Assembly (NCBI GenBank): GCA_949841245.1
Contig: CATKYT010000006.1
Coordinates: 1 to 45,492, forward strand
Direction of reading: 5' to 3'
DNA from: an uncultured Eubacteriales bacterium
GTDB lineage: Bacteria > Bacillota > Clostridia > Christensenellales > UBA1242
DNA length: 45,492 nucleotides
Shown one piece after another: positions 18,313 through 26,735 of this stretch. How positions within the stretch are numbered: position 1 is the first letter of the stretch; each line of letters starts with the position of its first letter. The translations under genes and the position numbers were made by a program. The notes beneath the pieces are model-generated. The model was not told where the DNA came from and ran no database searches. It saw only the letters and a program-made list of their open reading frames with translations.

Positions 18313-19137
18313 TTATAATACATTATATCCTAACAATTTGTATGTTTCTTTCAAGAAGTTGGATTCTGTAAATTTTGGAGTGTTGAAATTTATAAGTTTG
18401 ACATTTTTAAATTTTTCTGTAAGTGCTTTTGTGGTTTCAACCTTTTCTTGATTTGTAAAATCTGAATTTGATTTTTTTACAGTTGTGTTTGTTTTCTTGT
18501 TGCTTTCAAAGACATAGATTTCATTAATTTTATCTGCTGTTATGTTATTTTTGTTGGTTAATACCACTTCTTCTTCATGAAAACTGTAAACCCCATCATT
18601 AGCTGCCTTAATTTCGAAATATTGATAACCATTTTTTAACGCAAAGGTTTTTTCTGGCATATATGCTTGTAATAACCATTTATCATTAGTATTTGTTTTG
18701 ATGATCATAACTATATTAATATTATTGTTTGCATCAAACAAATTTATTATAAGTGAATCTTCGTTGACTTCATAGAATAAATAGCCTGTGCCTGTTATGT
18801 TTGTTTCATCTATTTTGTATGTTGCACTTGATGAATAATAGGTGTTTTCTTGTCCGTTTTCTATGCAAAACTTTGACCAAAACAAAATGGCTTTAATTTG
18901 ATGTTCTGAATTGTTGTAAAAATCTGTTGTGTTTGAATTGCTGTCTTTAAATTCTTTTTCACTTATAAATCCTATGTCATAACAAACTGTATTTATCAAT
19001 CCTTTCGCATCAAGTTTGTTGTTTTTAAACAATTTTGAAAGGTATAGCGAACCAAATAATATTGCTGCAATTGTAACAATTGTTACATAGACTGTGAGAA
19101 CAATTTTTCCCACATTTTTTGTTTTTACATTTTCCAT
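18313..19137 (-). CDS. Membrane-anchored extracellular protein of unknown family
   Basis: 274 residues, not recognised. A short basic N-terminus and one membrane segment at about residues 10-34 are followed by a polar domain rich in Asn, Thr and Lys that is predicted to lie outside the cell. No cysteine-based lipobox is seen. A good ribosome binding site (AAGGAG, 5 bases) precedes the ATG. Base composition is even more AT-rich than its neighbours. Its promoter has eight C between the -35 and -10 elements, a layout known from phase-variable surface genes in other bacteria. The combination of an exported product and a homopolymer in the promoter suggests a variably expressed surface protein, by inference. 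Confidence 0.7.
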   Translation of the reverse strand: MENVKTKNVGKIVLTVYVTIVTIAAILFGSLYLSKLFKNNKLDAKGLINTVCYDIGFISEKEFKDSNSNTTDFYNNSEHQIKAILFWSKFCIENGQENTYYSSSATYKIDETNITGTGYLFYEVNEDSLIINLFDANNNINIVMIIKTNTNDKWLLQAYMPEKTFALKNGYQYFEIKAANDGVYSFHEEEVVLTNKNNITADKINEIYVFESNKKTNTTVKKSNSDFTNQEKVETTKALTEKFKNVKLINFNTPKFTESNFLKETYKLLGYNVL

Positions 19138-19178
19138 ATTTTTCTCCTTTTTTGAAACTTAAATGTTTCTTCATTTCA

Positions 19179-19205
19179 ATGATATCATAGCGGGGGGGGA
19201 GTCAA
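19179..19205 (-). promoter_or_regulatory. Promoter with a poly-C spacer, possibly phase-variable
   Basis: On the minus strand: TTGACT (19205-19200), then eight C (19199-19192), then GCTATGA and TATCAT (19184-19179). The spacer is 15 bases; ten C would give the optimal 17. An overlapping TATGAT (19189-19184) is spaced only 10 bases from TTGACT. Confidence 0.6.
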
Positions 19206-19259
19206 GCGTTTTTCAAAAAAAGAAATGATTTTTGAATAATAAATATACAAATAAAAGAT

Positions 19260-19288
19260 TTGGAAATTACTATGTTTTGTGGTATACT
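19260..19288 (+). promoter_or_regulatory. prfB promoter
   Basis: TTGGAA at 19260-19265, a 17-base spacer and TATACT at 19283-19288, about 32 bases before the prfB start. Confidence 0.55.
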
Positions 19289-19320
19289 ATATAAGTATTA
19301 AGTTTTTTAAGGAGATTTTT

Positions 19321-20428
19321 ATGTTAGTTGATGTTCAGAAAGAAAAATTGGTATCTTTAAAAGATAGTTTTAATTTTATTAAGGAGTGTCTTTGACCCAG
19401 TTAAACTGGAAGAAGATCTTGAAAAAATTAAGGAAGAACAACTTTCCGATGGCTTTTTTAATGATGCTGTAAGAGTTTCTAAGGTAGGCAGAGAGCAAAA
19501 ACTTTGTGAATATAAGTTGGAAAAAATAAAAAGATTGCAAACAGAGATTGATAATTGTGAAGCAAGCATAGAATTGTTGGAAGAATTGGATGACCAAGGA
19601 ATTTTTGATGAGTTATGTCAAACTTTGGTTGTTTTGGAAAAAGAAATTGAAAGTTCTAAATTGGAAACTTTGCTTTCTGGAAAATATGACAATTATAATG
19701 CAATTTTGACATTGCATGCTGGTGCAGGCGGAACAGAAGCACAAGATTGGACAGACATGCTTTATCGTATGTATGGCATGTATGCCGAAAAAAATGGTTA
19801 TAAAATTAAGGTGTTAGATGTGCTTGACGGAGATGAAGCTGGCATTAAGTCAATTACTTTTTCTGTGTCAGGCGAATTTGCTTATGGCTATTTAAAAGCA
19901 GAAAAGGGTGTTCACAGATTGGTAAGAATTTCGCCTTTTGATGCCAATTCACGCAGACACACCAGTTTTGCAAGTGTGGAAGTTATGCCAGAAATTGAAG
20001 AAGCACCAGACATCACCATAAGACCAGAAGATTTAAAAGTGGATACATTCAGAAGTTCGGGCGCTGGTGGACAACATGTCAATAAAACAGAATCTGCCAT
20101 TCGTATTACTCATATTCCTTCTGGAATTATTGTTGCATGTCAAACTGAGCGATCTCAGATGCAAAACAGAGAAACTGCCATGAAAATGCTTTATTCGAAA
20201 CTTGTGGAAAAGCAAGAATCGGAAGAAATGGAGAAATTGGCGTCTATTCGCGGAGATATTAAAAAAATTGAATGGGGAAGTCAAATTCGTTCTTATGTTT
20301 TTTGTCCTTACACCATGGTTAAGGATCACAGAACAAACTTTGAAACAAGTGATATTCAATCGGTTATGAACGGCGATATTCAAGATTTCATCAATGAATA
20401 TCTTAAAAGGACAAGTGTTAAAAATTGA
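19321..20428 (+). CDS. prfB: Peptide chain release factor 2 with programmed +1 frameshift
   Basis: About 368 residues after the shift. Releases finished proteins at UGA and UAA codons. The ATG at 19321 (TAAGGAG upstream) opens a 24-codon first frame that ends in TGA at 19393-19395. The shift site reads AGGAG-TGT-CTT-TGA-C, matching the known element: an internal Shine-Dalgarno-like AGGAG, slippery CTT, poor stop context TGAC. Moving +1 leads into the long frame that runs to 20428. The GGQ motif (GAGGQHVNKTES) and the RF2 recognition region are present. RF2 levels are thus self-regulated. tsaD overlaps the stop. Confidence 0.96.
19381..19396 (+). promoter_or_regulatory. prfB programmed +1 frameshift site
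   Basis: AAGGAG followed by TGT CTT TGA C, with the in-frame TGA at 19393-19395. The ribosome slips forward by one on CTT when RF2 is scarce. Confidence 0.95.
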
Positions 20429-21483
20429 GTTATACAGAACTTGCAAAACAAAAATTTGATGAATTAAGAAGTAAGGACAATGTCCTTATTCTTTCTGTGG
20501 AATCATCTTGTGATGAAACAGCGATTGCACTTGTTGAAAATGGAAGAAAGGTTTTGGCAAATGTAGTTTCTTCTCAGATTGAAATTCACAAACTCTTTGG
20601 TGGGGTTGTGCCAGAAGTTGCGTCAAGAAATCACATTAAAAATATTGTGGGCGTGCTTCAAGAAGCAATTTCAAGTTCTGGTAAAACACTTCAAGATGTT
20701 GACGCTATTGCTGTGACATATGGTGCTGGTTTGGTTGGAGCGTTGTTGGTTGGGGTAAATTTTGCCAAAACTTTGGCTTATGCTCTTAAAAAACCGCTTA
20801 TTGCTGTAAGTCATGTGCATGGACACATTGGTGCGAATTATATTTCACATCCTGACCTTAATCCGCCTTTTTTGTGCCTTATGGTCAGTGGTGGACATAC
20901 TGCTTTGGTGGATGTGCAAGATTTTTGTAAGTTCAACTTGATTGGGTCGACAGTAGATGACTCTGTCGGCGAATGTTTTGACAAAGTGGCAAGAGTGCTG
21001 GGTCTTTCTTATCCTGGTGGACCAAATATTGACAGATTGGCAAAAATTGGAAAGGATAATGTTAAATTTAATTATAAAAGCCCACTTAAAGATACATATA
21101 ACTTTTCATTTAGTGGTTTGAAAACAGCAGTGGTGAATTATGTTCACAACAAACAGCAAAAGTCAGAAGATTATTGTAAAGAAGACATTGCTTGTTCTTT
21201 TCAGGAACTTGCAACTGATGAATTATGTTTAAAAACCTTTCATGCATGTGAAAATTTAGGATATAAGAAACTTGTTGTCGCTGGTGGTGTAGGTGCAAAT
21301 GCAAGATTACGAGAAAAACTGGTGCAAAAGGCACAGACAAGTGGAATTCAAGTTTTTATGCCAGACCTTAAATATTGCACCGATAATGGAGCAATGATTG
21401 GTTCGATTGCTTATTTTTATGTGAAAGCAGGTATTGGTCTTGCCGATTTAACTTTAACTGCCAAACCAACTGTGAACATTTAA
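20425..21483 (+). CDS. tsaD: tRNA threonylcarbamoyladenosine biosynthesis protein TsaD
   Basis: 352 residues. Transfers the threonylcarbamoyl group to A37 of ANN-decoding tRNAs, with TsaB and TsaE as partners. ASKHA-fold motifs are visible: SVESSCDETAIAL near the start, VVPEVASRNH, metal-binding H130 and H134 in HVHGH, MVSGGHTAL, and VAGGVGAN near the end. The start is TTG at 20425, overlapping the prfB stop as TTGA, so translation is probably coupled. No ATG lies between it and the conserved core. A fused kinase domain, seen in some lineages, is absent. Confidence 0.96.
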   Translation: MSYTELAKQKFDELRSKDNVLILSVESSCDETAIALVENGRKVLANVVSSQIEIHKLFGGVVPEVASRNHIKNIVGVLQEAISSSGKTLQDVDAIAVTYGAGLVGALLVGVNFAKTLAYALKKPLIAVSHVHGHIGANYISHPDLNPPFLCLMVSGGHTALVDVQDFCKFNLIGSTVDDSVGECFDKVARVLGLSYPGGPNIDRLAKIGKDNVKFNYKSPLKDTYNFSFSGLKTAVVNYVHNKQQKSEDYCKEDIACSFQELATDELCLKTFHACENLGYKKLVVAGGVGANARLREKLVQKAQTSGIQVFMPDLKYCTDNGAMIGSIAYFYVKAGIGLADLTLTAKPTVNI

Positions 21484-21505
21484 TGGATTTCTAAGGAGTT
21501 TGAAA

Positions 21506-22270
21506 ATGAGTGAATATAACACAAGCACTTTTAAAAAATATTACAATCGTGTTAAATTGATTTCATGGATTTATATAAAAAGATTTTTGCAACAAATAAA
21601 ATGGTTTGAATGGCTTTATATGTTTCTTTTTGAAGCCACAATAATTGTTTTGGGCTGTGTTTTTGGTTCTGATGCATTGGTTATTATTTGCTCTGGTTTA
21701 AGTGTATTGGCTGTGTTTTTGACTTGCAAAGGCATTTGGGTCGGGGCTTTACTCGGTGCAATTCAGGCGTTTATGTATTGTTTTATTTGTTTAAACAATC
21801 AGTTTTATGGAGAAATAATTACAAATGTTGTTATTTCCATTCCTTGTTATTTGATAAGCGTTTATACTTGGGCTAAGAATGCCAACCGTGGAAACAAAGT
21901 TGTCAAAGTTTCCAACAAAATATCTTGGAAAGAATGGTTGATTTCGTTTGTTGTTGTAACTGCAATTACTGTGGCTTTTTACTTTATTTTAGACTTATTA
22001 CACACTGACAACATTGTTTGGTCAACAATTTCACTTGGAATTTGCATTTATGCATATTACATGATGATTCGAAGATGTGAATTTATGTTTATTCTTTACA
22101 TCGTTGCCAATGTAGTGGGAATAATGCTTTGGATTTTCAAGATTGTTGATGACAAAGATGTAACAACTATCCCTGTTTTTGTAAGATATTTTATGTTTAC
22201 TGTTTTAAATATATTTGGTTTTATCAATTGGTTGAACATGAGAAAGAAACAAAATGTGAGGAACAAATGA
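21506..22270 (+). CDS. PnuC-type transporter, first of two tandem copies
   Basis: 254 residues with about seven hydrophobic segments. PnuC family features: a repeated KWFEWL/SWKEWL motif opening each half, LSVLAVFLTCKGIWVG, QFYGEIITNVVISIPCYLISVYTW, and the late RRCEFMF region. The family imports vitamins such as nicotinamide riboside; the substrate here cannot be read from sequence. The ATG at 21506 is chosen because AAGGAG lies 7 bases before it. The next gene starts in an ATGA overlap and is a paralogue, so the two are co-translated. No riboswitch is visible upstream. Confidence 0.85.
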   Translation: MSEYNTSTFKKYYNRVKLISWIYIKRFLQQIKWFEWLYMFLFEATIIVLGCVFGSDALVIICSGLSVLAVFLTCKGIWVGALLGAIQAFMYCFICLNNQFYGEIITNVVISIPCYLISVYTWAKNANRGNKVVKVSNKISWKEWLISFVVVTAITVAFYFILDLLHTDNIVWSTISLGICIYAYYMMIRRCEFMFILYIVANVVGIMLWIFKIVDDKDVTTIPVFVRYFMFTVLNIFGFINWLNMRKKQNVRNK

Positions 22271-23022
22271 AAAATTTTTTAAAGAGTGTAAAATGGTATG
22301 AATGGGTTTTTATGTCTGTGTCTTACATAGCCATTTTAACTTTGGGCATTGTTTTTAAATCCAGTGCTTTAATCATATTGAATTCTATTACGGGCATTAC
22401 AGCAACATTTCTGATTGCAAAAGGCTTATGGATTGGAAATGTCATTGGAATTATGCAAGTCGTTTTATATTGCACTATGTCGTTTTTTAATAATCTTTAT
22501 GGTGAAATGATTACTTGCGGAGTGTTTTCCTTTTCTACATATTGTTTTTCATTATACAGTTGGCGTAAAAACAGAAAGGAAGGAAGCGGAATTTTAAAGA
22601 TTTCCAATGGCCTTAAATGGCAAGAATGGGTTTGTGTTATTTTGGCGTTGTCTTGTGTTTCAGTTGGCATGTATTTTGTTTTAGGTGTTTTAAACACCAA
22701 CAATTTAATTATAAGTACAATTTGTGTTGGGTTCAGCACTTTGGCGTATTATTTAAGAATAAGAAGATGCGAAAAAAACTTTATTTTTAGTTGCCTTATA
22801 AATGTCATTAAATTTGTGCTTTGGATGAGTGTAATTCTTAACGGAGGCGGTTTGAATTATATTCCAACGATTATTAATTATGTGATATATTTTTGTATCA
22901 ATGCATTTGGTTTGTTTTATTGGATTAAACTTAAAAAATTGCAAAACTTGCGAAAACAAAAAGCAGAACAAAGAATTTTGTCTGTGGAAAGCAAACTTGA
23001 AGAACAAAAGATTGAAGAATAA
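22267..23022 (+). CDS. PnuC-type transporter, second tandem copy
   Basis: 251 residues. It is similar throughout to its neighbour: VKWYEWVFM against IKWFEWLYM, GITATFLIAKGLWIGN against LSVLAVFLTCKGIWVG, LKWQEWVCV against ISWKEWLIS, YYLRIRRCEKNFIF against YYMMIRRCEFMFIL. It lacks the first 20 residues of the upstream copy and gains a charged C-terminal helix (about 35 residues). GAGG precedes the ATG at 22267, which overlaps the stop of the first copy. Extensive divergence points to an old duplication. The pair may form a heteromer or have different substrates; neither can be settled here. The U32 gene follows 20 bases downstream. Confidence 0.82.
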   Translation: MKNFLKSVKWYEWVFMSVSYIAILTLGIVFKSSALIILNSITGITATFLIAKGLWIGNVIGIMQVVLYCTMSFFNNLYGEMITCGVFSFSTYCFSLYSWRKNRKEGSGILKISNGLKWQEWVCVILALSCVSVGMYFVLGVLNTNNLIISTICVGFSTLAYYLRIRRCEKNFIFSCLINVIKFVLWMSVILNGGGLNYIPTIINYVIYFCINAFGLFYWIKLKKLQNLRKQKAEQRILSVESKLEEQKIEE

Positions 23023-23042
23023 GTTTTTAAAGGAGAAATGTT

Positions 23043-24230
23043 ATGGAACTTTTAGCACCAGCAGGAAATTTTGAAAAATTTTTAACAGCGTTGCATTTTG
23101 GCGCTGATGCTTTTTATTTGGCAGGTGGTCGATTTGGTTTAAGGGCTTTTGCAGGAAATTTTTCTGATGAAGAAATTGAAAAAGCAGTTAAATTGGCACA
23201 TGAAAAAGGCAAAAAAGTTTTTGTAACTTTAAACATCATTGCAAAAGACCAAGATTTTGAAGGGTTGAAAGAATATTTGTTGTTTTTGCAACAAGTTAAA
23301 GTGGATGCCGTTATTGTTGCGGATATTGGGCTTTTAAAATTTGTTAGAGTGCATGCTCCGATGCTTAATGTTCATGTCAGCACGCAGGCAAACATAATTA
23401 ATTCTTATTCGGCAAATTTAATGGTGGAACTTGGTGCTAAGAGATTGATTTTGGCAAGAGAATTGTCACTTGAAGAAATCAAAAAAATAAGAAAAAATGT
23501 TTCTCCAAAGGTGGAAATTGAAGTCTTTGTTCATGGTGCAATGTGCATGGCATATTCAGGAAGATGCTTGCTTTCAAATTACCTTACTGGCAGAGATTCC
23601 AATCATGGCGAGTGCGTTCAGGCATGTCGTTGGAAATATATGGTTCGAGAAGTCAACCGTGAAGATGAAATGGAAGTGCAAGAAGATGAAAAAGGGTCTT
23701 ATATTTTTAATTCCAAAGATTTAAACATGTTGACATATTTAAAAGAATTGAAAGACGCGGGTGTTGACAGCATTAAAATTGAAGGAAGAATGAAATCTGC
23801 TTATTATGTTGCAACAGTTGTCAATGCTTACAGAAAAGCACTTGATATGTTGCCTAAAAAACCACCACAAAAGTTGTGTGACGAACTTTTGAAAGCAAGT
23901 CACAGAAGATATACAACAGGTTTTTATTTTGGCGATGAAAAAAAGCAATATACAAATGATTCCATGCCTGTCCAAGACAGTGAGTTTGTTGCCTTAGTTT
24001 CGCAAGACATGAAAGATGATTTTGTGGAAGTGGAAATGAGAAACAAATTCTCTGTGGGTGATGTGTTGGAAGTGTTGAGTCCAAACGACAAAACTTTCAA
24101 CAAAAAAATCAAAATTGTTTCCATTATAAACTCCAACAATGAAAAAGTGGAAAGTGCAAAAGTTGTTCAAGAGAAAGTCAAAATTTCATGTTCTTTGCCT
24201 CTTGTTGCAGGGGACATATTACGAAGATAG
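23043..24230 (+). CDS. Peptidase U32 family protein (TrhP-type tRNA hydroxylation)
   Basis: 395 residues. Despite the name, members characterised in Bacillus and E. coli (TrhP) are needed for 5-hydroxyuridine formation at U34 of tRNAs. Seen: MELLAPAGNFEKFLTALHFGADAFYLAG at the N-terminus (TIM-barrel start), HVSTQANIIN, and the family signature with four cysteines across EVFVHGAMCMAYSGRCLLSN to ECVQACRW, which probably bind an iron-sulfur cluster. KIEGRMKSAYYVATVVNAYR and a C-terminal beta domain follow. AAAGGAG lies upstream of the ATG. It closes the prfB-tsaD-pnuC-pnuC run, where two other genes also serve translation. Confidence 0.88.
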   Translation: MELLAPAGNFEKFLTALHFGADAFYLAGGRFGLRAFAGNFSDEEIEKAVKLAHEKGKKVFVTLNIIAKDQDFEGLKEYLLFLQQVKVDAVIVADIGLLKFVRVHAPMLNVHVSTQANIINSYSANLMVELGAKRLILARELSLEEIKKIRKNVSPKVEIEVFVHGAMCMAYSGRCLLSNYLTGRDSNHGECVQACRWKYMVREVNREDEMEVQEDEKGSYIFNSKDLNMLTYLKELKDAGVDSIKIEGRMKSAYYVATVVNAYRKALDMLPKKPPQKLCDELLKASHRRYTTGFYFGDEKKQYTNDSMPVQDSEFVALVSQDMKDDFVEVEMRNKFSVGDVLEVLSPNDKTFNKKIKIVSIINSNNEKVESAKVVQEKVKISCSLPLVAGDILRR

Positions 24231-24268
24231 AAAACTTGTTGGTTAATCTTAATTTTTCTTATTTTAAT

Positions 24269-24297
24269 TTGACATAACTAATTGGCTGTGGTAAAAT
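24269..24297 (+). promoter_or_regulatory. Promoter of the 24313-alaS unit
   Basis: TTGACA at 24269-24274, a 17-base spacer and TAAAAT at 24292-24297. Confidence 0.7.
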
Positions 24298-24312
24298 TTT
24301 TTAAGGTAAAAA

Positions 24313-24816
24313 ATGGCAAGACTTAACATTAATAACATTGAAAATGTCGAAGGAAAATATCATGTTATGTTTTTCGAAGGCAAAAATATGGTTGAAAATG
24401 CAAAAACAAACATAAGAAATTCTTTCTTTTTGTTGTTGTTTTTTTCGCTTTTAGTTTTTCTTTTTATTGTTATTTCAGGTTTTAATCTGTTCTTTGTTGG
24501 TTTCCTTGTCATTTATTTGATTTTCTTTGTCACGGTTGAAATTTATTATTTCAGGCAAAAACGAATTGGAAGAAAACAATGTATTTATGCTGTGGAAAAC
24601 TCACATTCAAGTGAAATTATTGCCAAACAAGTGGACAACAGAAAAGCAACTCGAGCGATTATTAAATCAATGTCAAGCACGGTTGATAAATATGATGCAC
24701 GAGAAAAATATCCAAAATTTAGGCAAAAAATTAAGCGGTCCAGAAAACATCGCCATATAGTTGGTGTTATTATGGATTTTGAAAAAGAAAATAAAGTTAA
24801 AAATAAAGTTAATTAA
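24313..24816 (+). CDS. Small membrane protein, unknown
   Basis: 167 residues, not recognised. Two closely spaced hydrophobic segments at about residues 35-58 and 60-78 are rich in Phe and Leu. The rest is a basic cytoplasmic domain (many Lys and Arg) with a conserved-looking IIKSMSSTVDKYDAREKYPKF stretch. AAGGT lies before the ATG and a consensus-like promoter stands just upstream. It shares a transcript with the AlaRS gene 15 bases downstream, but nothing in the sequence ties it to translation. Confidence 0.65.
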   Translation: MARLNINNIENVEGKYHVMFFEGKNMVENAKTNIRNSFFLLLFFSLLVFLFIVISGFNLFFVGFLVIYLIFFVTVEIYYFRQKRIGRKQCIYAVENSHSSEIIAKQVDNRKATRAIIKSMSSTVDKYDAREKYPKFRQKIKRSRKHRHIVGVIMDFEKENKVKNKVN

Positions 24817-24831
24817 AAAATTGGAGATTAT

Positions 24832-26649
24832 ATGAAAACAGACAGACAAATGAAAGAATTGTGGTTTAAATTCTTTGAAAAGCATGGTTTTAAACGCATT
24901 GAAAGTGCTTCTATTGTTCCTGAAAATGACCCAACAGTTTTGTTTACAACTGCTGGTATGCATCCGCTTGTTCCTTATCTTCTTGGAGAACCACATCCAG
25001 AAGGAAACAAAATTTTTGATGTGCAAAGATGCATCAGAACAAGTGATATTGATGATGTTGGCGATGACAGCCACTTGACTTTTTTTGAGATGCTTGGGAA
25101 CTGGTATCTTGGAGATTGCCCAAAAGAAGAAATGATTGCTTTGTCTTATGAATTTTTGACAAGCCCTGAATATCTTGGCATTCCACTTGACAAACTTGCT
25201 GTTACTGTTTTTGCAGGCAACGATGTTGCACCACGCGATGATGTTGCTGCAAACGCTTGGATTAAATGCGGAGTCAAAGAAGATAATGTTTTCTTTATTA
25301 AAGACAACTGGTGGGCTTTGGGCAGTGGGGTTGGACCATGTGGACCCGACAGTGAAATGTTTCTTGACACTGGAAAGCCTAAATGCTGTGAAGATTGCAA
25401 CCCATCTTGTGATTGTGGAAAATATTTGGAAGTTTGGAACGATGTTTTCATGCAATATAAAGTGGAAAATGTTGGGGATAAGGCAGTTAAACTCGCTCGA
25501 CCAAACATTGACACTGGAATGGGTCTTGAAAGAGCCGTAGTTGTTTTGAATGGCAGTAAAAGCGTCTATGACACAGGCTGTTTAAAGCGTGTGATTGATT
25601 TCATTGAAAGCAAGTCTAAAATTAAATATTTGGAGACTGAACTTGCGAAAAAATCTTACAGAATAATTACTGACCATTTGCGTTCCGCAGTTTTTGTGCT
25701 TGGGGACTATCGTGGAGTTGTTCCTTCAAATGTCGGACAGGGCTATATTTTAAGAAGATTTATTCGCCGTGCAGTAAACTGTGCAAGAAACATTGGTTTT
25801 GACATAAATTATTTTGAAAATGTTGTAGACATGTATGTTGATGAATATCAAGATTATTATTCTGATTTAAAAGCCAACAGACAAAAAGTTAAAGATGAAC
25901 TTAAAATTGAAGTTGAAAAATTTTCTAAGGCTTTGGAAGATGGTCATAAGGAATTTGAAAAAGTGCTTAATGGAATTGAAAAACACAAAATCTTTGCTGC
26001 TTCTAAGGGGGAAGTGGTTGAAGATATAATTCCTGGTAAGGCTTGTTTCAGACTTTATGACACTTTTGGCTTTCCATTCGAACTTACCAAAGAACTTGCA
26101 AAAGAAAAAGGTTTTGAAGTGGATGAAGAAGGTTTTAAAAAGGCTTTTGAAGAACATCAAGAAAAAAGCAGAACTGCATCTGCTGGTGTATTTAAAGGCG
26201 GTCTTGCTGACAGTTCTTATGAAAGTGCAAAACTGCATACAGCAACACATTTGATTATGGCAGGTTTAAGAAAGATGTTTGGAAATCAAGTTATGCAAAA
26301 AGGTTCAAACATCACTCCTGAAAGGCTTAGAATTGATTTCAATCTTGACCATAAGATGTTGCCAGAAGAAATTGAAACATTGGAAAAATTTGTCAATGAT
26401 GCAATTTCTGAAAACATTGATGTTGTTTGTCAAGAGTTAAGTTTGCAAGAAGCAAAAGAAAGTGGTGCTGTTGGTGTTTTTGAAAGTAAATATGGTCAAG
26501 TGGTCAAAGTTTATTCCATTGGCAATGTTTCCAAAGAAATCTGTGGTGGTCCACATGCGAAAAACACAGGTGATTTACATCATCTTAAAATTGTTAAAGA
26601 AGAAAGTTCTTCAAGCGGAGTCAGAAGAATTAAAGCAATATTAAACTAA
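24832..26649 (+). CDS. alaS: Short alanine--tRNA ligase lacking the C-Ala domain
   Basis: 605 residues against the usual 870-880. Charges tRNA-Ala with alanine and clears Ser/Gly mischarging. Catalytic core motifs are present: FTTAGMHPLVPYLLG, RCIRTSDIDDVG, FFEMLGNWYLGD, and a late GQGYILRRFIRRAV. A cysteine-rich insertion (KCCEDCNPSCDCGKY) precedes EVWNDVFMQY and could bind zinc. The editing domain is complete, with H469xxxH473 and C571xxxH575. The protein stops right after the editing domain, so the oligomerisation/C-Ala (DHHA1-like) part is absent. GGAG lies upstream of the ATG. No second alaS is in the window, so whether this is the only AlaRS cannot be told. Confidence 0.92.
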   Translation: MKTDRQMKELWFKFFEKHGFKRIESASIVPENDPTVLFTTAGMHPLVPYLLGEPHPEGNKIFDVQRCIRTSDIDDVGDDSHLTFFEMLGNWYLGDCPKEEMIALSYEFLTSPEYLGIPLDKLAVTVFAGNDVAPRDDVAANAWIKCGVKEDNVFFIKDNWWALGSGVGPCGPDSEMFLDTGKPKCCEDCNPSCDCGKYLEVWNDVFMQYKVENVGDKAVKLARPNIDTGMGLERAVVVLNGSKSVYDTGCLKRVIDFIESKSKIKYLETELAKKSYRIITDHLRSAVFVLGDYRGVVPSNVGQGYILRRFIRRAVNCARNIGFDINYFENVVDMYVDEYQDYYSDLKANRQKVKDELKIEVEKFSKALEDGHKEFEKVLNGIEKHKIFAASKGEVVEDIIPGKACFRLYDTFGFPFELTKELAKEKGFEVDEEGFKKAFEEHQEKSRTASAGVFKGGLADSSYESAKLHTATHLIMAGLRKMFGNQVMQKGSNITPERLRIDFNLDHKMLPEEIETLEKFVNDAISENIDVVCQELSLQEAKESGAVGVFESKYGQVVKVYSIGNVSKEICGGPHAKNTGDLHHLKIVKEESSSSGVRRIKAILN

Positions 26650-26652
26650 TTA

Positions 26653-26681
26653 TTGACAAAAATTTTTTGCTGTGATATAAT
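26653..26681 (+). promoter_or_regulatory. Consensus promoter of the DUF4097-type gene
   Basis: TTGACA at 26653-26658, a 17-base spacer and TATAAT at 26676-26681: a perfect match to the major sigma factor. Confidence 0.85.
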
Positions 26682-26735
26682 TTTTGTATAAGTATTTCAC
26701 ATGATAAATGTAAAATTGGTTTGGGAGGAATTAAA

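Noticed and set aside
21484-21505. Riboswitch before the PnuC pair
   Set aside because: Only 22 bases separate tsaD from the first copy; no space for an aptamer.
24673-25455. 260-residue minus-strand frame
   Set aside because: Lies opposite the alaS catalytic core, whose motifs are clear; the reverse frame has no domain pattern.
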